A stretch of DNA of 64,000 bases from Nocardiopsis sinuspersici (GCA_008638415.1 ML703345.1:296231-360230); one strand, 5' to 3'. Counted from the stretch's first letter, positions 39,113 to 47,910 are shown. The notes: generated by a model from the letters alone, not told the origin. Made by a program: numbers and translations.

Positions 39113-40156
39113 TCAGAAGGCCAGCACCCCGACGATCCCCGCGTAGACCGCGATCAGCAGCACACCCTCGAAACCGATCCGGCCCCAACCGCGCACCTGG
39201 CGCAGGATGAGCCCGGCCAACAGCACCACGGTCATCAACAGCGCCCCGGCCGTCAGGAACAACTCGTCCGCCGTGGCGGCGTGGAACAGCGACCCCCGCC
39301 GGTAGAAGGCATCGCCCACGGCCAGGTTGAGCACGTCCAGGCTGTTGCCGCCGATGACGGCGGCCACCGCCAGCGTCATCGCGCCCCGCCGGACCGCGGC
39401 GACCGCCGCGACCGTCTCGGGCAGGGCGTTGACCAACCCCATCGCCACGGCGCCCACCAGCCCCGCGCTGACCCCCGTGGCCTCCACGATCGTCGCGGCC
39501 GACCGGGCCAGCGCCCACCCGCCCACGGAGACCACGGCGCCCACCACGAGGAAGCGCGCCCACAGCACGCTCGTCCGGGCACCGGTACCGTCCTCGTCCT
39601 CGGTCTCGGGAACGTCCACCACCGTCTCGGTGGTGCGCACGGCCCGCCACATCGGATGCTTGTTCTCCTTCTGGATCAGCCAGAGCCCGCCCGCGTAGAA
39701 CAGCACCAGCCCGACCGAGGCCGGATGCACGCCCAGGACCACCACGTCCGGGCCGAAGGCCGTGAGCAGCGCCAACGACAGCAGCCCGATCAGCATGCAG
39801 CAGAAGAGCAGGTTGGCCGAGGAGGCCGCGGCGTGCTCCAGGTTGGCGCGCCGGTGGAAGAAGTCGGCCACCGCCAGCGCGAGCGTCTGCGCGGCGATAC
39901 CCCCAACGGCGTTGCCGTAGGCCAGCCCCGGATGGTCCACCGAGGCGCTGACCGCCGTCATCACGATCCCCGACAGGGAGGTGGCCGTGCCGAAGAAGAC
40001 CGCTCCGAAGACCGCCTCTCCCCACCCGGTGCGGTCGGCCAGCACGTCGCCCAGCCCCGCCATCCTGATACTGGCCACCACCGTCACCACGGCCACCAGG
40101 GCGAAGAGTCCCACACTCCACCCCAGCGGCCAGGGAGGGGACAGCGCCTCCACCAT
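39113..40156 (-). CDS. CaCA-type sodium/calcium antiporter-like membrane protein
   Basis: The 347-residue protein has about ten hydrophobic segments split by an acidic cytoplasmic loop (ETVVDVPETEDEDGTGA, about residues 170-190). It carries two alpha repeats of the Ca2+/cation antiporter superfamily: FFGTATSLSGIVMTAVSA in the first half, and GLVNALPETVAAVAAVRRG plus GGNSLDVLNLAVGD in the second. In repeat 1 the usual acidic residue (S/T-x-P-E) is a Ser, so ion selectivity may be altered. The codon at 40156 begins MVEALSPPWPLG. It converges with the phosphoesterase and is divergent from Mn catalase. Confidence 0.78.
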   Translation of the reverse strand: MVEALSPPWPLGWSVGLFALVAVVTVVASIRMAGLGDVLADRTGWGEAVFGAVFFGTATSLSGIVMTAVSASVDHPGLAYGNAVGGIAAQTLALAVADFFHRRANLEHAAASSANLLFCCMLIGLLSLALLTAFGPDVVVLGVHPASVGLVLFYAGGLWLIQKENKHPMWRAVRTTETVVDVPETEDEDGTGARTSVLWARFLVVGAVVSVGGWALARSAATIVEATGVSAGLVGAVAMGLVNALPETVAAVAAVRRGAMTLAVAAVIGGNSLDVLNLAVGDAFYRRGSLFHAATADELFLTAGALLMTVVLLAGLILRQVRGWGRIGFEGVLLIAVYAGIVGVLAF

Positions 40157-40242
40157 GTCGTTCCTCGCTCCTTCCCCTCCTTCGACGGCCCCCTCCGCCT
40201 ACCCGCGCCTTCGCCCGGCTACCGCACGGCCGGAGGCGGTCC

Positions 40243-40262
40243 ACGGAGAACAAACTCTCCGT
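40243..40262. promoter_or_regulatory. 7-bp inverted repeat between antiporter and catalase genes
   Basis: ACGGAGA (40243-40249) and TCTCCGT (40256-40262) are perfect complements around ACAAAC, just upstream of the SigB-like promoter. Confidence 0.3.
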
Positions 40263-40269
40263 CAACGAT

Positions 40270-40294
40270 GCATACGCACCAGGACCCCGGGTAG
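40270..40294 (+). promoter_or_regulatory. SigB-like stress promoter of Mn catalase
   Basis: GCAT, 15 bases, then GGGTAG fits the actinobacterial SigB consensus GNNT-N14-16-GGGTAY except the last base. It lies about 55 bases before the catalase start. Confidence 0.35.
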
Positions 40295-40347
40295 CGGCTC
40301 GCAACAGTCAGTGTTCCGACCACATCCCCCAGTGATGAGGCGAGACC

Positions 40348-41253
40348 ATGTTCCGACACACCAAACACCTGCAGTTCGACGCCAAGCCCGAGGAGCCCGA
40401 CGCGCTCTTCGCCGCGAAGCTCCAGGAGCTCATCGGCGGCGCCTACGGCGAGATGACCGTCACCATGCAGTACCTGTTCCAGGGCTGGAACTGCCGTATC
40501 GAGGGCAAGTACAAGGACCTGATCATGGACGTGGCCACCGAGGAGATCGGCCACGTCGAGATGCTCGCCACCATGGTGGCCCGCCTGCTGGAGGGCGCCC
40601 CCTCCACCACCGTGGCCAAGGCCGTCGAGGACCCGGTGGTGGCGGCGCTCGTGGGCGGCATGAATCCCCAGCAGGCCATCGTCTCGGGGGGCGGCGCCGT
40701 ACCCGCCGACTCCGGGGGCACCCCCTGGAACGGCAAGTACATCGTGGCCAGCGGCAACCTGCTGGCGGACTTTCGCGCCAACGTCGCCGCCGAGGCCCAG
40801 GGCCGCCTCCAGACCGCGCGCCTGTACAACATGACCGACGACCCCGGCGTCAAGGCGATGCTCCAGTTCAACCTGGCCCGGGACACCGTCCACCAGAACA
40901 TGTGGCTGGCCGCCATCGAGGAACTGCAGGAGGACGGCCTGGAGGGCGACATCGCCCCCACCGCCCTCTTCGACGAGGAGAACCAGGAGCACGCCAACAC
41001 CATCTGGGGCCTGTCCGACGGCACCGCCGCCGCCCAGGCCGGCTGGTCGAACAGGCCCGCACCCGACGGCCGGCACGAGCTGCGCTACCTCGACCAGCCC
41101 GAGCCGATCGGCGAGAAGGCCTCCGCGCCGCCCTCGGATCCCAAGCTGTACGGAACCAACGGCGAGCCCAGCGGTGAGGGGTCGGCCAAGGGCCCGTCCA
41201 AGGCCACCAAGGGCGAGGGCATCGTGGGTAAGATCAAGGACACCCTGGAGTAG
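40348..41253 (+). CDS. manganese catalase
   Basis: This 301-residue non-heme catalase converts hydrogen peroxide to water and oxygen with a di-manganese centre. The ferritin-like four-helix bundle shows the expected ligands: Glu in GAYGEMTVTMQYL (near residue 35), Glu and His in ATEEIGHVEML (near 65-69), Glu in NVAAEAQGRLQ (about 148) and His in RDTVHQNMW (about 181). The C-terminal tail is Gly/Ser/Lys-rich. GAGGCGAG precedes the ATG at 40348. Homologues are often general-stress genes, and the SigB-like promoter agrees with that. Confidence 0.93.
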   Translation: MFRHTKHLQFDAKPEEPDALFAAKLQELIGGAYGEMTVTMQYLFQGWNCRIEGKYKDLIMDVATEEIGHVEMLATMVARLLEGAPSTTVAKAVEDPVVAALVGGMNPQQAIVSGGGAVPADSGGTPWNGKYIVASGNLLADFRANVAAEAQGRLQTARLYNMTDDPGVKAMLQFNLARDTVHQNMWLAAIEELQEDGLEGDIAPTALFDEENQEHANTIWGLSDGTAAAQAGWSNRPAPDGRHELRYLDQPEPIGEKASAPPSDPKLYGTNGEPSGEGSAKGPSKATKGEGIVGKIKDTLE

Positions 41254-41274
41254 TCCCTCCGGGAGACCAGGCCC

Positions 41275-41300
41275 GTGCGGTCCGCCCCGAGCGGACGCAC
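41275..41300 (+). terminator. 10-bp hairpin after Mn catalase
   Basis: GTGCG and TCCGC (41275-41285, one bulged G) pair with 41291-41300 around CCCGA. Confidence 0.5.
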
Positions 41301-41402
41301 ACGCGTTCGCGGGTCCGCGCCTGGAAACCGCGTCTTTCCGGGCGCGGCCCCGTTCCCACGCGACCGACACCGTCGCACCACCCGCCCCGAGGGGAGGAGC
41401 CG

Positions 41403-42155
41403 GTGCAGGAGCCGTCCGCACACGCGAGGCGACGGCCGACGCCCTTCGCCGACCCGCCTCCGCTGCCCGGACCGCCGCTGCTCAGGCAGAGCTGGCGCGA
41501 GACGGTCTTCGCGCACTGGGCACTTCCACCCGAGCAGGTGGCGCCGCTGCTGCCCGAGCACACCCGGCCCGACGTACTGGACGGGCTCTCCTACGTCGGA
41601 CTCGTGGCCTTCCGCGTCCCGACCACCACGGCCGCCGGAATCCCGGTCGGCGGATTCGGCGAGGTCAACGTGCGCCTGTACTCGGTGGACGGGTACGGCC
41701 GCAGGGGCGTGGTCTTCCTGTCCATGGACGCCGACTCGGCCCACAACGTCCTGGCGGCCCGCACCCTGACGGGCCTGCCCTACATGTGGTCCGACGTCTC
41801 CCTGCGCTCCCGGGGCCACGTGCACGCGGGCGCGGTGCGCCGCCGACTGCCCCGGGGCGGGGCCCGTGGCCGCTGGCGGTTCACCGTGGGCGAGCGCATG
41901 GACCATCCCGGCCCGCTGGAGCGCTTCGTCACCGCACGGTGGGGCCTGCACACCCGCCACGCGGGACGCACCCTGTGGATCCGGGTCCACCACCGGCCCT
42001 GGCCCCTGTACCGCGCCCACTCCTGGACCTACCAGGGCGACCTGCTCCGGGCCGCGGGCGTGCACGTCGGCGACCGCGAGCCCGTGTCACTCCTGTGGTC
42101 GCCCGGCGTGGCCACCGGTGTGTGCCCGTCCCTGGTGGGCGCGCCCCGCACCTGA
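41403..42155 (+). CDS. DUF2071 (YqjF-like) protein
   Basis: The 250-residue protein belongs to DUF2071, an acetoacetate-decarboxylase-like fold of unknown biochemical role. It reads LLRQSWRETVFAHWALPPEQVAPLLPEHTRPD (starting about residue 27; shown partly), then FGEVNVRLYSVDGYGRRGVVFL, the conserved Asn-x-Arg-x-Tyr strand, and a C-terminal SLLWSPGV. GGAGGAGCCG directly precedes the GTG at 41403. A catalytic Lys like that of acetoacetate decarboxylase is not evident. The catalase gene lies 149 bp upstream with a hairpin between, so they are probably separate units. Confidence 0.8.
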   Translation: MQEPSAHARRRPTPFADPPPLPGPPLLRQSWRETVFAHWALPPEQVAPLLPEHTRPDVLDGLSYVGLVAFRVPTTTAAGIPVGGFGEVNVRLYSVDGYGRRGVVFLSMDADSAHNVLAARTLTGLPYMWSDVSLRSRGHVHAGAVRRRLPRGGARGRWRFTVGERMDHPGPLERFVTARWGLHTRHAGRTLWIRVHHRPWPLYRAHSWTYQGDLLRAAGVHVGDREPVSLLWSPGVATGVCPSLVGAPRT

Positions 42156-42187
42156 CCCGGGCCCGCCCACGGCCCGCGTCCCCGTCC

Positions 42188-44278
42188 TCAGCGCAACACC
42201 TTGTCCGGGGTCACCGGCAGGTCCCGCACCCGCACACCCGTGGCGTGGTGCACGGCGTTGGCCACCGCCGCGGCCGTCCCCACGATGCCGATCTCGCCCA
42301 CGCCCCGCGACCCCATCGGAGTGGCACGCAGGTCCTCCCCCTCCAACCAGTCGACCCGCAGGTCGCCCACGTCGGCGTTGGTGGGGACGTGGTACTCGGC
42401 GAAGTCCCCGTTGGCGATGTGGCCGTAGCGCGGATCCCGGAAACTCTCCTCGTGCAGCGCCATCGACATCCCCATGACCATCCCGCCCAGGAACTGCGAA
42501 CGCACCGTACGCGGATTGACCACCCGCCCCACCGAGAACATGCCGAACATGCGCGGCACCCGGATCTCACCCGTGTAGGAGTGCACCCGCACCTCGGCGA
42601 AGTGCGCCCCGAAGGAGTAGACCGCGTACCCCTCGTCGACGGTGTCCTGGGCCGCACTCGCCCGCGCGCTCGCGCCCGGCGCCGGTGAGTCCCCGTGCTC
42701 GGCCCGGAAGGCACGGGCCGCGGTCACGATCGCCGTACCCCAGGAACTGGTACCGCTGGACCCGCCCGCGACCGAGGCCTCGGGCAGAGCCGTGTCACCG
42801 ATGCGCAACCGCACCCCGTCCGCGGAGCAGCCCAGCGCGTCCGCCGCGATCTGGGTGAGCGCGGTCCACGACCCGGTACCGATGTCCACCGCACCGATCC
42901 CCACCTCGTAACGGCCGTCGTCGCCGTAGCGAACGTGGGCCACCGAACCCGGGTTGAACAGGTGCGGGTAACTCGCCGAGGCCACACCGGTGCCCACCAG
43001 CCAGTCCCCCTCACGGCGGGCCCCGGGGGCGGGATCACGCCCGTACCAGCCAAAACGCTCAGCGCCCTCACGCAGACACCTGACCAACTGCCGGTCCGAC
43101 CACGGGTTGCCGCTCTGGGGATCGGTCTCGGGCTCGTTGCGCACCCGCAGCTCCACCGGGTCGAGCCCGCACGCCTGGGCGAGCTCGTCCATGGCCGCCT
43201 CCAGCGCGTACATCCCCGGCGCCTCCCCCGGGGCGCGCATCCAGAAGTTGACGGGCACGTCCAGGGCGGCCATCCGGTGGGTCGTACGCCGGTGGGGCGC
43301 GGCGTACATCCACCGCGAGCACATCGCGCTCTGCTCGGGGAACTCCTTGACGGTCGAGGTCTGCTCCACCGAGTCGTGGACGAGCACACCCAGCCGCCCC
43401 TCCCGGTCGGCGCCCAGACGCACCCTCTGGATCGTGGGGGTGCGGTAGCCGACCAGGCAGAACATCTGCTGCCGCGTCAGCGCGAACTTGACCGGCCGCC
43501 CGGGCAGGGCACGGGCGGCCATCGCGGCCAGGACGTCGTGGGCGTGCGCCTCCCCCTTGGAACCGAAACCGCCCCCCACATGGGGCGCGACCACCCGGAC
43601 CTGCTCCAGCTCCAGGCCGAACACCGCGGCCACCGACGCGCGCACCACGTGCACACCCTGGGTGGAGTCGTACAGGGTCAGGCGCCCGGCCTCCTCCTCC
43701 CACAGGGCCACGGTGGTGTGCGGCTCCATGGGGTTGTTGTGCTCCGTGGGCGTGCTGTAGGTGTGGTCGACCAGGAACTCGGCGCGCTCCAGCGCCTCCT
43801 CCACCTCACCCTGCTCGGTGTCGGATGCGGGCCCGCCCTCGCTCTCGGGCCGGTACAGCCCCTCGTGGTCGACGGTCAGCACCACGTCGTGCTGGGACCG
43901 CTCGTAGTCCACCCGCACCAGCCCGGCCGCCTGGCGGGCGGTCTCGGGGGTGTCGGCGACGACCGCGGCGACGAACTGGCCGTGGAAGGCCACCTCATCG
44001 GACTGCAGGACGGCGAACTCGCGGTCCTCGGTGTCGGCGAGCCGCTCGGCGTTGCCGGGGGTCAGGACGGCGCGCACCCCCTCCAGCGCCTCGGCCTCCG
44101 AGGCGTCGACCCCGGTGACACGCCCCCGAGCGAAGGTGGACAGCACCGGATGCAGGTACAGGGGGTCCTCGAGCGCGTGCTCGTAGGCGTAGGGCGCCCG
44201 GCCGGTGACCTTGTCCGCGCCCTCCAACCGGGCCAGCGGCCGGCCCATGGCCCGCGGCTGCGACGTCGTCTCGGTCAT
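42188..44278 (-). CDS. molybdopterin-binding subunit of xanthine dehydrogenase-family aldehyde oxidoreductase (PaoC/YagR-like)
   Basis: The 696-residue large subunit carries the molybdopterin cytosine dinucleotide cofactor and oxidises aldehydes or N-heterocycles. It shows HNNPMEPHTT (near residue 158), the GGGFGSKG moco loop (about 226-233), AGGSSGTSSWG, and the C-terminal GVGEIGIVG whose Glu is the catalytic base. This length and motif set match PaoC/YagR of the three-subunit bacterial aldehyde oxidase more than xanthine dehydrogenase XdhB. The ATG overlaps the FAD-subunit stop (ATGA), with GAGGAGG four bases upstream. No XdhC/PaoD chaperone gene is present in the window. Confidence 0.9.
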   Translation of the reverse strand: MTETTSQPRAMGRPLARLEGADKVTGRAPYAYEHALEDPLYLHPVLSTFARGRVTGVDASEAEALEGVRAVLTPGNAERLADTEDREFAVLQSDEVAFHGQFVAAVVADTPETARQAAGLVRVDYERSQHDVVLTVDHEGLYRPESEGGPASDTEQGEVEEALERAEFLVDHTYSTPTEHNNPMEPHTTVALWEEEAGRLTLYDSTQGVHVVRASVAAVFGLELEQVRVVAPHVGGGFGSKGEAHAHDVLAAMAARALPGRPVKFALTRQQMFCLVGYRTPTIQRVRLGADREGRLGVLVHDSVEQTSTVKEFPEQSAMCSRWMYAAPHRRTTHRMAALDVPVNFWMRAPGEAPGMYALEAAMDELAQACGLDPVELRVRNEPETDPQSGNPWSDRQLVRCLREGAERFGWYGRDPAPGARREGDWLVGTGVASASYPHLFNPGSVAHVRYGDDGRYEVGIGAVDIGTGSWTALTQIAADALGCSADGVRLRIGDTALPEASVAGGSSGTSSWGTAIVTAARAFRAEHGDSPAPGASARASAAQDTVDEGYAVYSFGAHFAEVRVHSYTGEIRVPRMFGMFSVGRVVNPRTVRSQFLGGMVMGMSMALHEESFRDPRYGHIANGDFAEYHVPTNADVGDLRVDWLEGEDLRATPMGSRGVGEIGIVGTAAAVANAVHHATGVRVRDLPVTPDKVLR

Positions 44279-45267
44279 CGTGCCTCCTCGGCGGTCAGCT
44301 CACGCAGGACCAGGGCCAGGGTGTTCACGGCCATGGGGACCTTGAAGGCGTTGCCCGGCCCGGTGTCGGCGCCGGCGAGCTCGGCCCGCCCCGCCTCACG
44401 GAAGGCCTCCTCGGTCGTCGGCCCCCCGCGCAGCACCTCCTCGGCCCGGTGGGCACGCCAGGGCGCGTGCGCCAGGCCGCCGAAGGCCACGCGCGCGTCC
44501 ACCACGGTGCCGTCCACGACGTCGAGCGCGGCGGCCACCGACACCAGCGCGAAGGCGTAGGAGGCGCGGTCGCGCACCTTGCGGTACGCCGACCGCAGGG
44601 CCAGCGGCAGGTGGGGCAGGTCCACGGCGGTGATCAGGTCACCGTGCTCCAGGACGGTGTCGCGCTCGGGCTCCGCGCCCGGCAGCCGGTGCAGACCGGG
44701 CATGTCCACGGTGCGCTCACCGGCGGGGCCGAGCACGTGCACCCGCGCGCCCAGGGCGGTCATCGCGACCGCCATGTCGGAGGGATGGGTGGCCACGCAG
44801 TGCTCGGAGGCGCCCAGGACGGCGTTGTAGCGGCCATAGCCCCCCACCGCCGAACAGCCCGTACCCGGTTCGCGCTTGTTGCAGGGCATGGCACGGTTCT
44901 GGAAGTACACACACCGGGTGCGCTGTAGGAGGTTGCCGCCGGTGGTGGCCGCGTTGCGCAACTGCCCGGAGGCACCCGCCAACAGGGCCTGGGAGAGGAC
45001 GGGGAAGCGCCTGCGCACCTCGGGATGGGCGGCCAGGTCGCTGTTGGGCACGGCGCCGCCGACACGGATCCACCCGTCCGGCAGGTCCTCGATCCGGTCG
45101 CTGAGCACCTCGCGCACGTCCACGAGCGCGGTGGGCCGGGTGATGCCCAGCTTCATGCGGTCGACCAGGTTGGTGCCCCCGCCGATGTAGGCGGCGCCGG
45201 GATCGCCCGCGACCGCGGCCACGGCGGCGGAGGCCTCGGCGGGCCGGCTGTAGTCGAACGGTCTCAC
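44275..45267 (-). CDS. FAD-binding subunit of Mo aldehyde oxidoreductase (PaoB/YagS-like)
   Basis: The 330-residue middle subunit passes electrons through FAD. The N-terminal PCMH-type domain contains YIGGGTNLVDRMKLGI (about residues 27-42), a FAD pyrophosphate loop. NAATTGGNLLQRTRC is the second FAD motif. It is followed by an extra loop with three Cys (R-C-V-Y-F-Q, P-C-N-K-R and T-G-C-S-A), which together with a nearby Cys is where E. coli PaoB binds an unusual [4Fe-4S] cluster. A CO-dehydrogenase flavoprotein C-terminal domain ends the protein. Its GTG overlaps the upstream stop by four bases (GTGA), with GGGAGG before it. Confidence 0.9.
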   Translation of the reverse strand: MRPFDYSRPAEASAAVAAVAGDPGAAYIGGGTNLVDRMKLGITRPTALVDVREVLSDRIEDLPDGWIRVGGAVPNSDLAAHPEVRRRFPVLSQALLAGASGQLRNAATTGGNLLQRTRCVYFQNRAMPCNKREPGTGCSAVGGYGRYNAVLGASEHCVATHPSDMAVAMTALGARVHVLGPAGERTVDMPGLHRLPGAEPERDTVLEHGDLITAVDLPHLPLALRSAYRKVRDRASYAFALVSVAAALDVVDGTVVDARVAFGGLAHAPWRAHRAEEVLRGGPTTEEAFREAGRAELAGADTGPGNAFKVPMAVNTLALVLRELTAEEAR

Positions 45268-45767
45268 CGGGCGGCCTCCCTGATCGCGGCGACGATGTTG
45301 ACGTAGGCGCCGCAACGGCACAGGTTGCCGCTCATACGCTCACGGATCTCCTCGTCGCTCAGGCGCACCGGCGCCTGTAGATCCCCGGTGACGTGGCTGG
45401 GCCAGTCCGCGGCGGCCTCCTCCAGCATGCCCACCGCCGAGCAGACCTGCCCGGGCGTGCAGTAGCCGCACTGGAAACCGTCGTGATCGACGAAGGCGCG
45501 GGCGACGGGGTGCAGCCGCCCCTCCTCGGCGAGCCCGGCGGCGGTGGTGACACTGGCGCCGTCGTGCGCGACCGCGAGGGCCAGGCAGGACACGACGCGG
45601 CGCCCCTCCAACAGGACCGTGCACGCTCCGCACTGGCCGTGGTCACAGCCCTTCTTGGGCGAGGTCACCCCCAACCGGTCGCGCAACGCGTCCAGCAGGG
45701 TGGTACGGGTGTCGACGGTGAGATCGTGTTTCTCCCCGTCGACGTGCAGGGTGATCGTGGCCTCCAA
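45264..45767 (-). CDS. [2Fe-2S] subunit of Mo aldehyde oxidoreductase (PaoA/YagT-like)
   Basis: The 167-residue small subunit carries two [2Fe-2S] clusters. The plant-type ferredoxin cluster uses Cys41, Cys46, Cys49 and Cys61 (GCDHGQCGACTVLL then SCLAL). The helical C-terminal domain uses Cys100, Cys103, Cys150 and Cys152 (GFQCGYCTPGQ, NLCRCGAY). The TTG at 45767 has GAGGGAGGA eight bases upstream and gives the usual family N terminus (EATITLHVDG). There is no twin-arginine signal, unlike E. coli YagT, so the complex is probably cytoplasmic. First gene of a tightly overlapping three-gene unit. Confidence 0.92.
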   Translation of the reverse strand: MEATITLHVDGEKHDLTVDTRTTLLDALRDRLGVTSPKKGCDHGQCGACTVLLEGRRVVSCLALAVAHDGASVTTAAGLAEEGRLHPVARAFVDHDGFQCGYCTPGQVCSAVGMLEEAAADWPSHVTGDLQAPVRLSDEEIRERMSGNLCRCGAYVNIVAAIREAAR

Positions 45768-45822
45768 CGGCGGTGTCCTCCCTCGTGTGCGGTCAGTGTC
45801 CTCGCCCCTCCACGCACCGCGT

Positions 45823-45853
45823 CGAAGGCTCGTCACAGTCTGTGACACCTTCG
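45823..45853. promoter_or_regulatory. nested palindrome upstream of the aldehyde oxidoreductase operon
   Basis: Inner arms GTCACA (45832-45837) and TGTGAC (45841-45846) and outer arms CGAAGG (45823-45828) and CCTTCG (45848-45853) form one large dyad. It lies between the ADH stop and the Fe-S subunit start, so it may be an operator, a terminator for ADH, or both. Confidence 0.45.
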
Positions 45854-45915
45854 GGGCCACCGAAAGCCGACACGGCGCGCTCCCCGGCACCAACGGCACC
45901 GGGCCTCCTCCCGAC

Positions 45916-46953
45916 TCAGCCCGTGACGGGCTCCAGAACCGCCCGCGCCCCGGGCAGCCGCCCGTGGTCGAGGTCGTCGAAGGCCTGGGGCGCGGCCTCC
46001 AGCGGGTAGGTCCTCGTGCGCTGGCGCACCCTGCCCCGGGCGGCCAGGTGCATGAGTTCGTCCAGGTCGTTGTAGCTGCCCACCAGGTTGCCCACGACGG
46101 AGATCTCCCGGGATACGAGGTCGATGGTCGAGACGTCGAGCGCACCGCCGTAGCCGATGACGAAGTAGCTCCCGGCGTCGCGGGTCATGGCCACGCCCTC
46201 CCTCTCGGTACCGCCCTCACCGACGAAGTCGAGCACCACCTGCGCGCCCCGGCCACCGGTGATCTCCATGACCGCGTCGACGTGGGCGCCGTCGGCCACC
46301 ACCGTGTGCTCGGCGCCCAGCTCCCCGGCCACACGCAGCGCCTCCCGCGAACGGTCCACGACGGTCAGCTCGGCGGGGCTGAGCGCGGTGAGCACCTGGA
46401 TCCCGATGTGGCCCAGGCCCCCGGCTCCGACCAGCACCACGTGCGCACCCGGGTACAGCAGCGGAACCGCCCTGCGCACGGCGTGGTAGGCGGTGAGTCC
46501 GGCGTCGGCGAGCGCGGCCGCGTCCACGGGTGCCAGCCCCTCGGCGAGCTTGACGCAGGAACGCGCGTTGGTGAGCAGCAACTCGGCCATCCCGCCGTCG
46601 GCGTCGATGCCGGGGAAGGAGGAGTTCTCACAGTGGACGTCGTCGCCCGCGCGGCAGGGGCGGCACAGCCCGCACGTGACCAGCGGATGCAGGATCACCT
46701 TGTCCCCGACCAGGACGTTGGTGACGGCCGAACCGATCTCGACCACGGTCCCCGCGTTCTCGTGCCCGAGGACGTAGGGCAGGGCGACCCCGCTCTTTCG
46801 CGCCCACTGGCCCTCGACGATGTGCAGGTCCGTCCGGCACACACCCGCCGCGTCGACCCGCACCAGGACGTCCCACGGCCCCCTGACCCGCGGATCGGGG
46901 ACCTCGTCGACGGAAGGGGCCGTTCCGTACTCGTGTACCCGCACCGCGCGCAT
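45916..46953 (-). CDS. zinc-dependent alcohol dehydrogenase (MDR family)
   Basis: The 345-residue medium-chain NAD(P)-dependent dehydrogenase oxidises alcohols to aldehydes. Catalytic zinc ligands are Cys in GVCRTDLHI (about residue 38) and the GHENAG motif (His-Glu, about 63-64). The structural zinc has four Cys in TCGLCRPCRAGDDVHC. VGAGGLGHIGIQ is the NAD-binding Gly motif. The ATG at 46953 has AGGGAGC six bases upstream. It lies 148 bp upstream of the aldehyde oxidoreductase genes on the same strand. Together they could take an alcohol to a carboxylic acid, but the gap with a large palindrome suggests separate control. Confidence 0.9.
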   Translation of the reverse strand: MRAVRVHEYGTAPSVDEVPDPRVRGPWDVLVRVDAAGVCRTDLHIVEGQWARKSGVALPYVLGHENAGTVVEIGSAVTNVLVGDKVILHPLVTCGLCRPCRAGDDVHCENSSFPGIDADGGMAELLLTNARSCVKLAEGLAPVDAAALADAGLTAYHAVRRAVPLLYPGAHVVLVGAGGLGHIGIQVLTALSPAELTVVDRSREALRVAGELGAEHTVVADGAHVDAVMEITGGRGAQVVLDFVGEGGTEREGVAMTRDAGSYFVIGYGGALDVSTIDLVSREISVVGNLVGSYNDLDELMHLAARGRVRQRTRTYPLEAAPQAFDDLDHGRLPGARAVLEPVTG

Positions 46954-47147
46954 GCCGCTCCCTGAGGTTCTCCGGCGCCGGGCACCGGACGAAAAAGCTT
47001 CTCCCCCAGGCGCACTGACCGCGGGCCCCGCCGCGCAAACCTGCCACACCGCACCGCTTCCCGGCGCCCACCCCGTGCCGCCGGCCTCCCGCCCGGCCCC
47101 GCGTCACCGCCGGGCCGCGCCCGCCCTCCGCGCCGGACCCGCCACGG

Positions 47148-47708
47148 TCAGGGCGTCCTGCCGGTCAGGGCGATGAGCCGGTCCTGGACACCGGCATGGG
47201 GCCCCACCTCCACAGGCGCGTCGAACATCGGCCCCGGGCCGAACCCCTGACCGCTCGCCCAGGTGTGGACCTCCTTGACCAGGTCGGGGTCCAGGGTCTC
47301 GTCCACGCCCAGGGCGCGCGCCAGGTCCCAGGCGTGCACCGTCAGGTCGAAGGTCATCTGCCACAGGTAGAGTTCGGCGGGAGCGTCGCCGAAGGACAGG
47401 TGAACCGTGCTCTCCAGGGAGGAGGGCGCCAACCAGGCCGTACGGGCCTCACGGGAGGCGACCTCCCAGGTCGTGATGGGCTCCTCCCCCAGGTTGTCCC
47501 CCTCGAAGCGGTCGCCGACCTCCTCCACCCGCGCACCGCCCAGCAGGGTCGGCACCCACAACTGCTCGGTGGTCAGGTGGTTGACCAGGTCGTGCACGTC
47601 CCAGTCGGCGCAGGGCGTGGGCAGCGCCCAGTCCGTCAACCTGATCTCCCGGACCCGCCGGTCGAACTCCCCCATCGCGGTGCCGTGCAGGTCGATCAGT
47701 CGTGCCAT
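47148..47708 (-). CDS. DinB/MDMPI-type TIGR03086 family protein
   Basis: The 186-residue protein belongs to the DinB-like mycothiol-dependent maleylpyruvate isomerase superfamily. PCADWDVHDLVNHLTTEQLW (near residues 33-52) has the conserved Trp-Asp-Val and His metal ligand. WQMTFDLTVHAWDLARALG (about 115-133) supplies the second His pair. Members are metal-dependent, mycothiol-using transferases or isomerases with few known substrates. GGGAGAG precedes the ATG at 47708. It is monocistronic and not close to the homogentisate operon, so a role as its missing isomerase would be speculation. Confidence 0.8.
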   Translation of the reverse strand: MARLIDLHGTAMGEFDRRVREIRLTDWALPTPCADWDVHDLVNHLTTEQLWVPTLLGGARVEEVGDRFEGDNLGEEPITTWEVASREARTAWLAPSSLESTVHLSFGDAPAELYLWQMTFDLTVHAWDLARALGVDETLDPDLVKEVHTWASGQGFGPGPMFDAPVEVGPHAGVQDRLIALTGRTP

Positions 47709-47846
47709 GAGTCTCTCCCGGGACGGATAGCGTTGCGCCGACCTCCTACCCCGCACCGCGACGATCCGAACCGTTCCCGTCGCGGCGGGCCGGTGTCGAC
47801 CGAGGCACCGCGAACCGGACCCGGCCGGCGCCCCCGTGAAGACGAC

Positions 47847-47890
47847 GGGGGCCGCGCACGGAAGGGGCATCCCTCCCGCGCACGGCCCCC
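47847..47890 (-). terminator. imperfect hairpin after the DHA2 exporter gene
   Basis: GGGGGCCG (47847-47854) pairs with CGGCCCCC (47883-47890), with further G-U-tolerant pairing inside. It begins about 20 bases past the exporter stop. Confidence 0.5.
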
Positions 47891-47910
47891 GGCACGTCCT
47901 TCGGCCACTC

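Noticed and set aside
47148..47708. DinB/MDMPI protein as the missing maleylacetoacetate isomerase
   Set aside because: It is 21 kb away, monocistronic, and the family is too diverse to support the claim.
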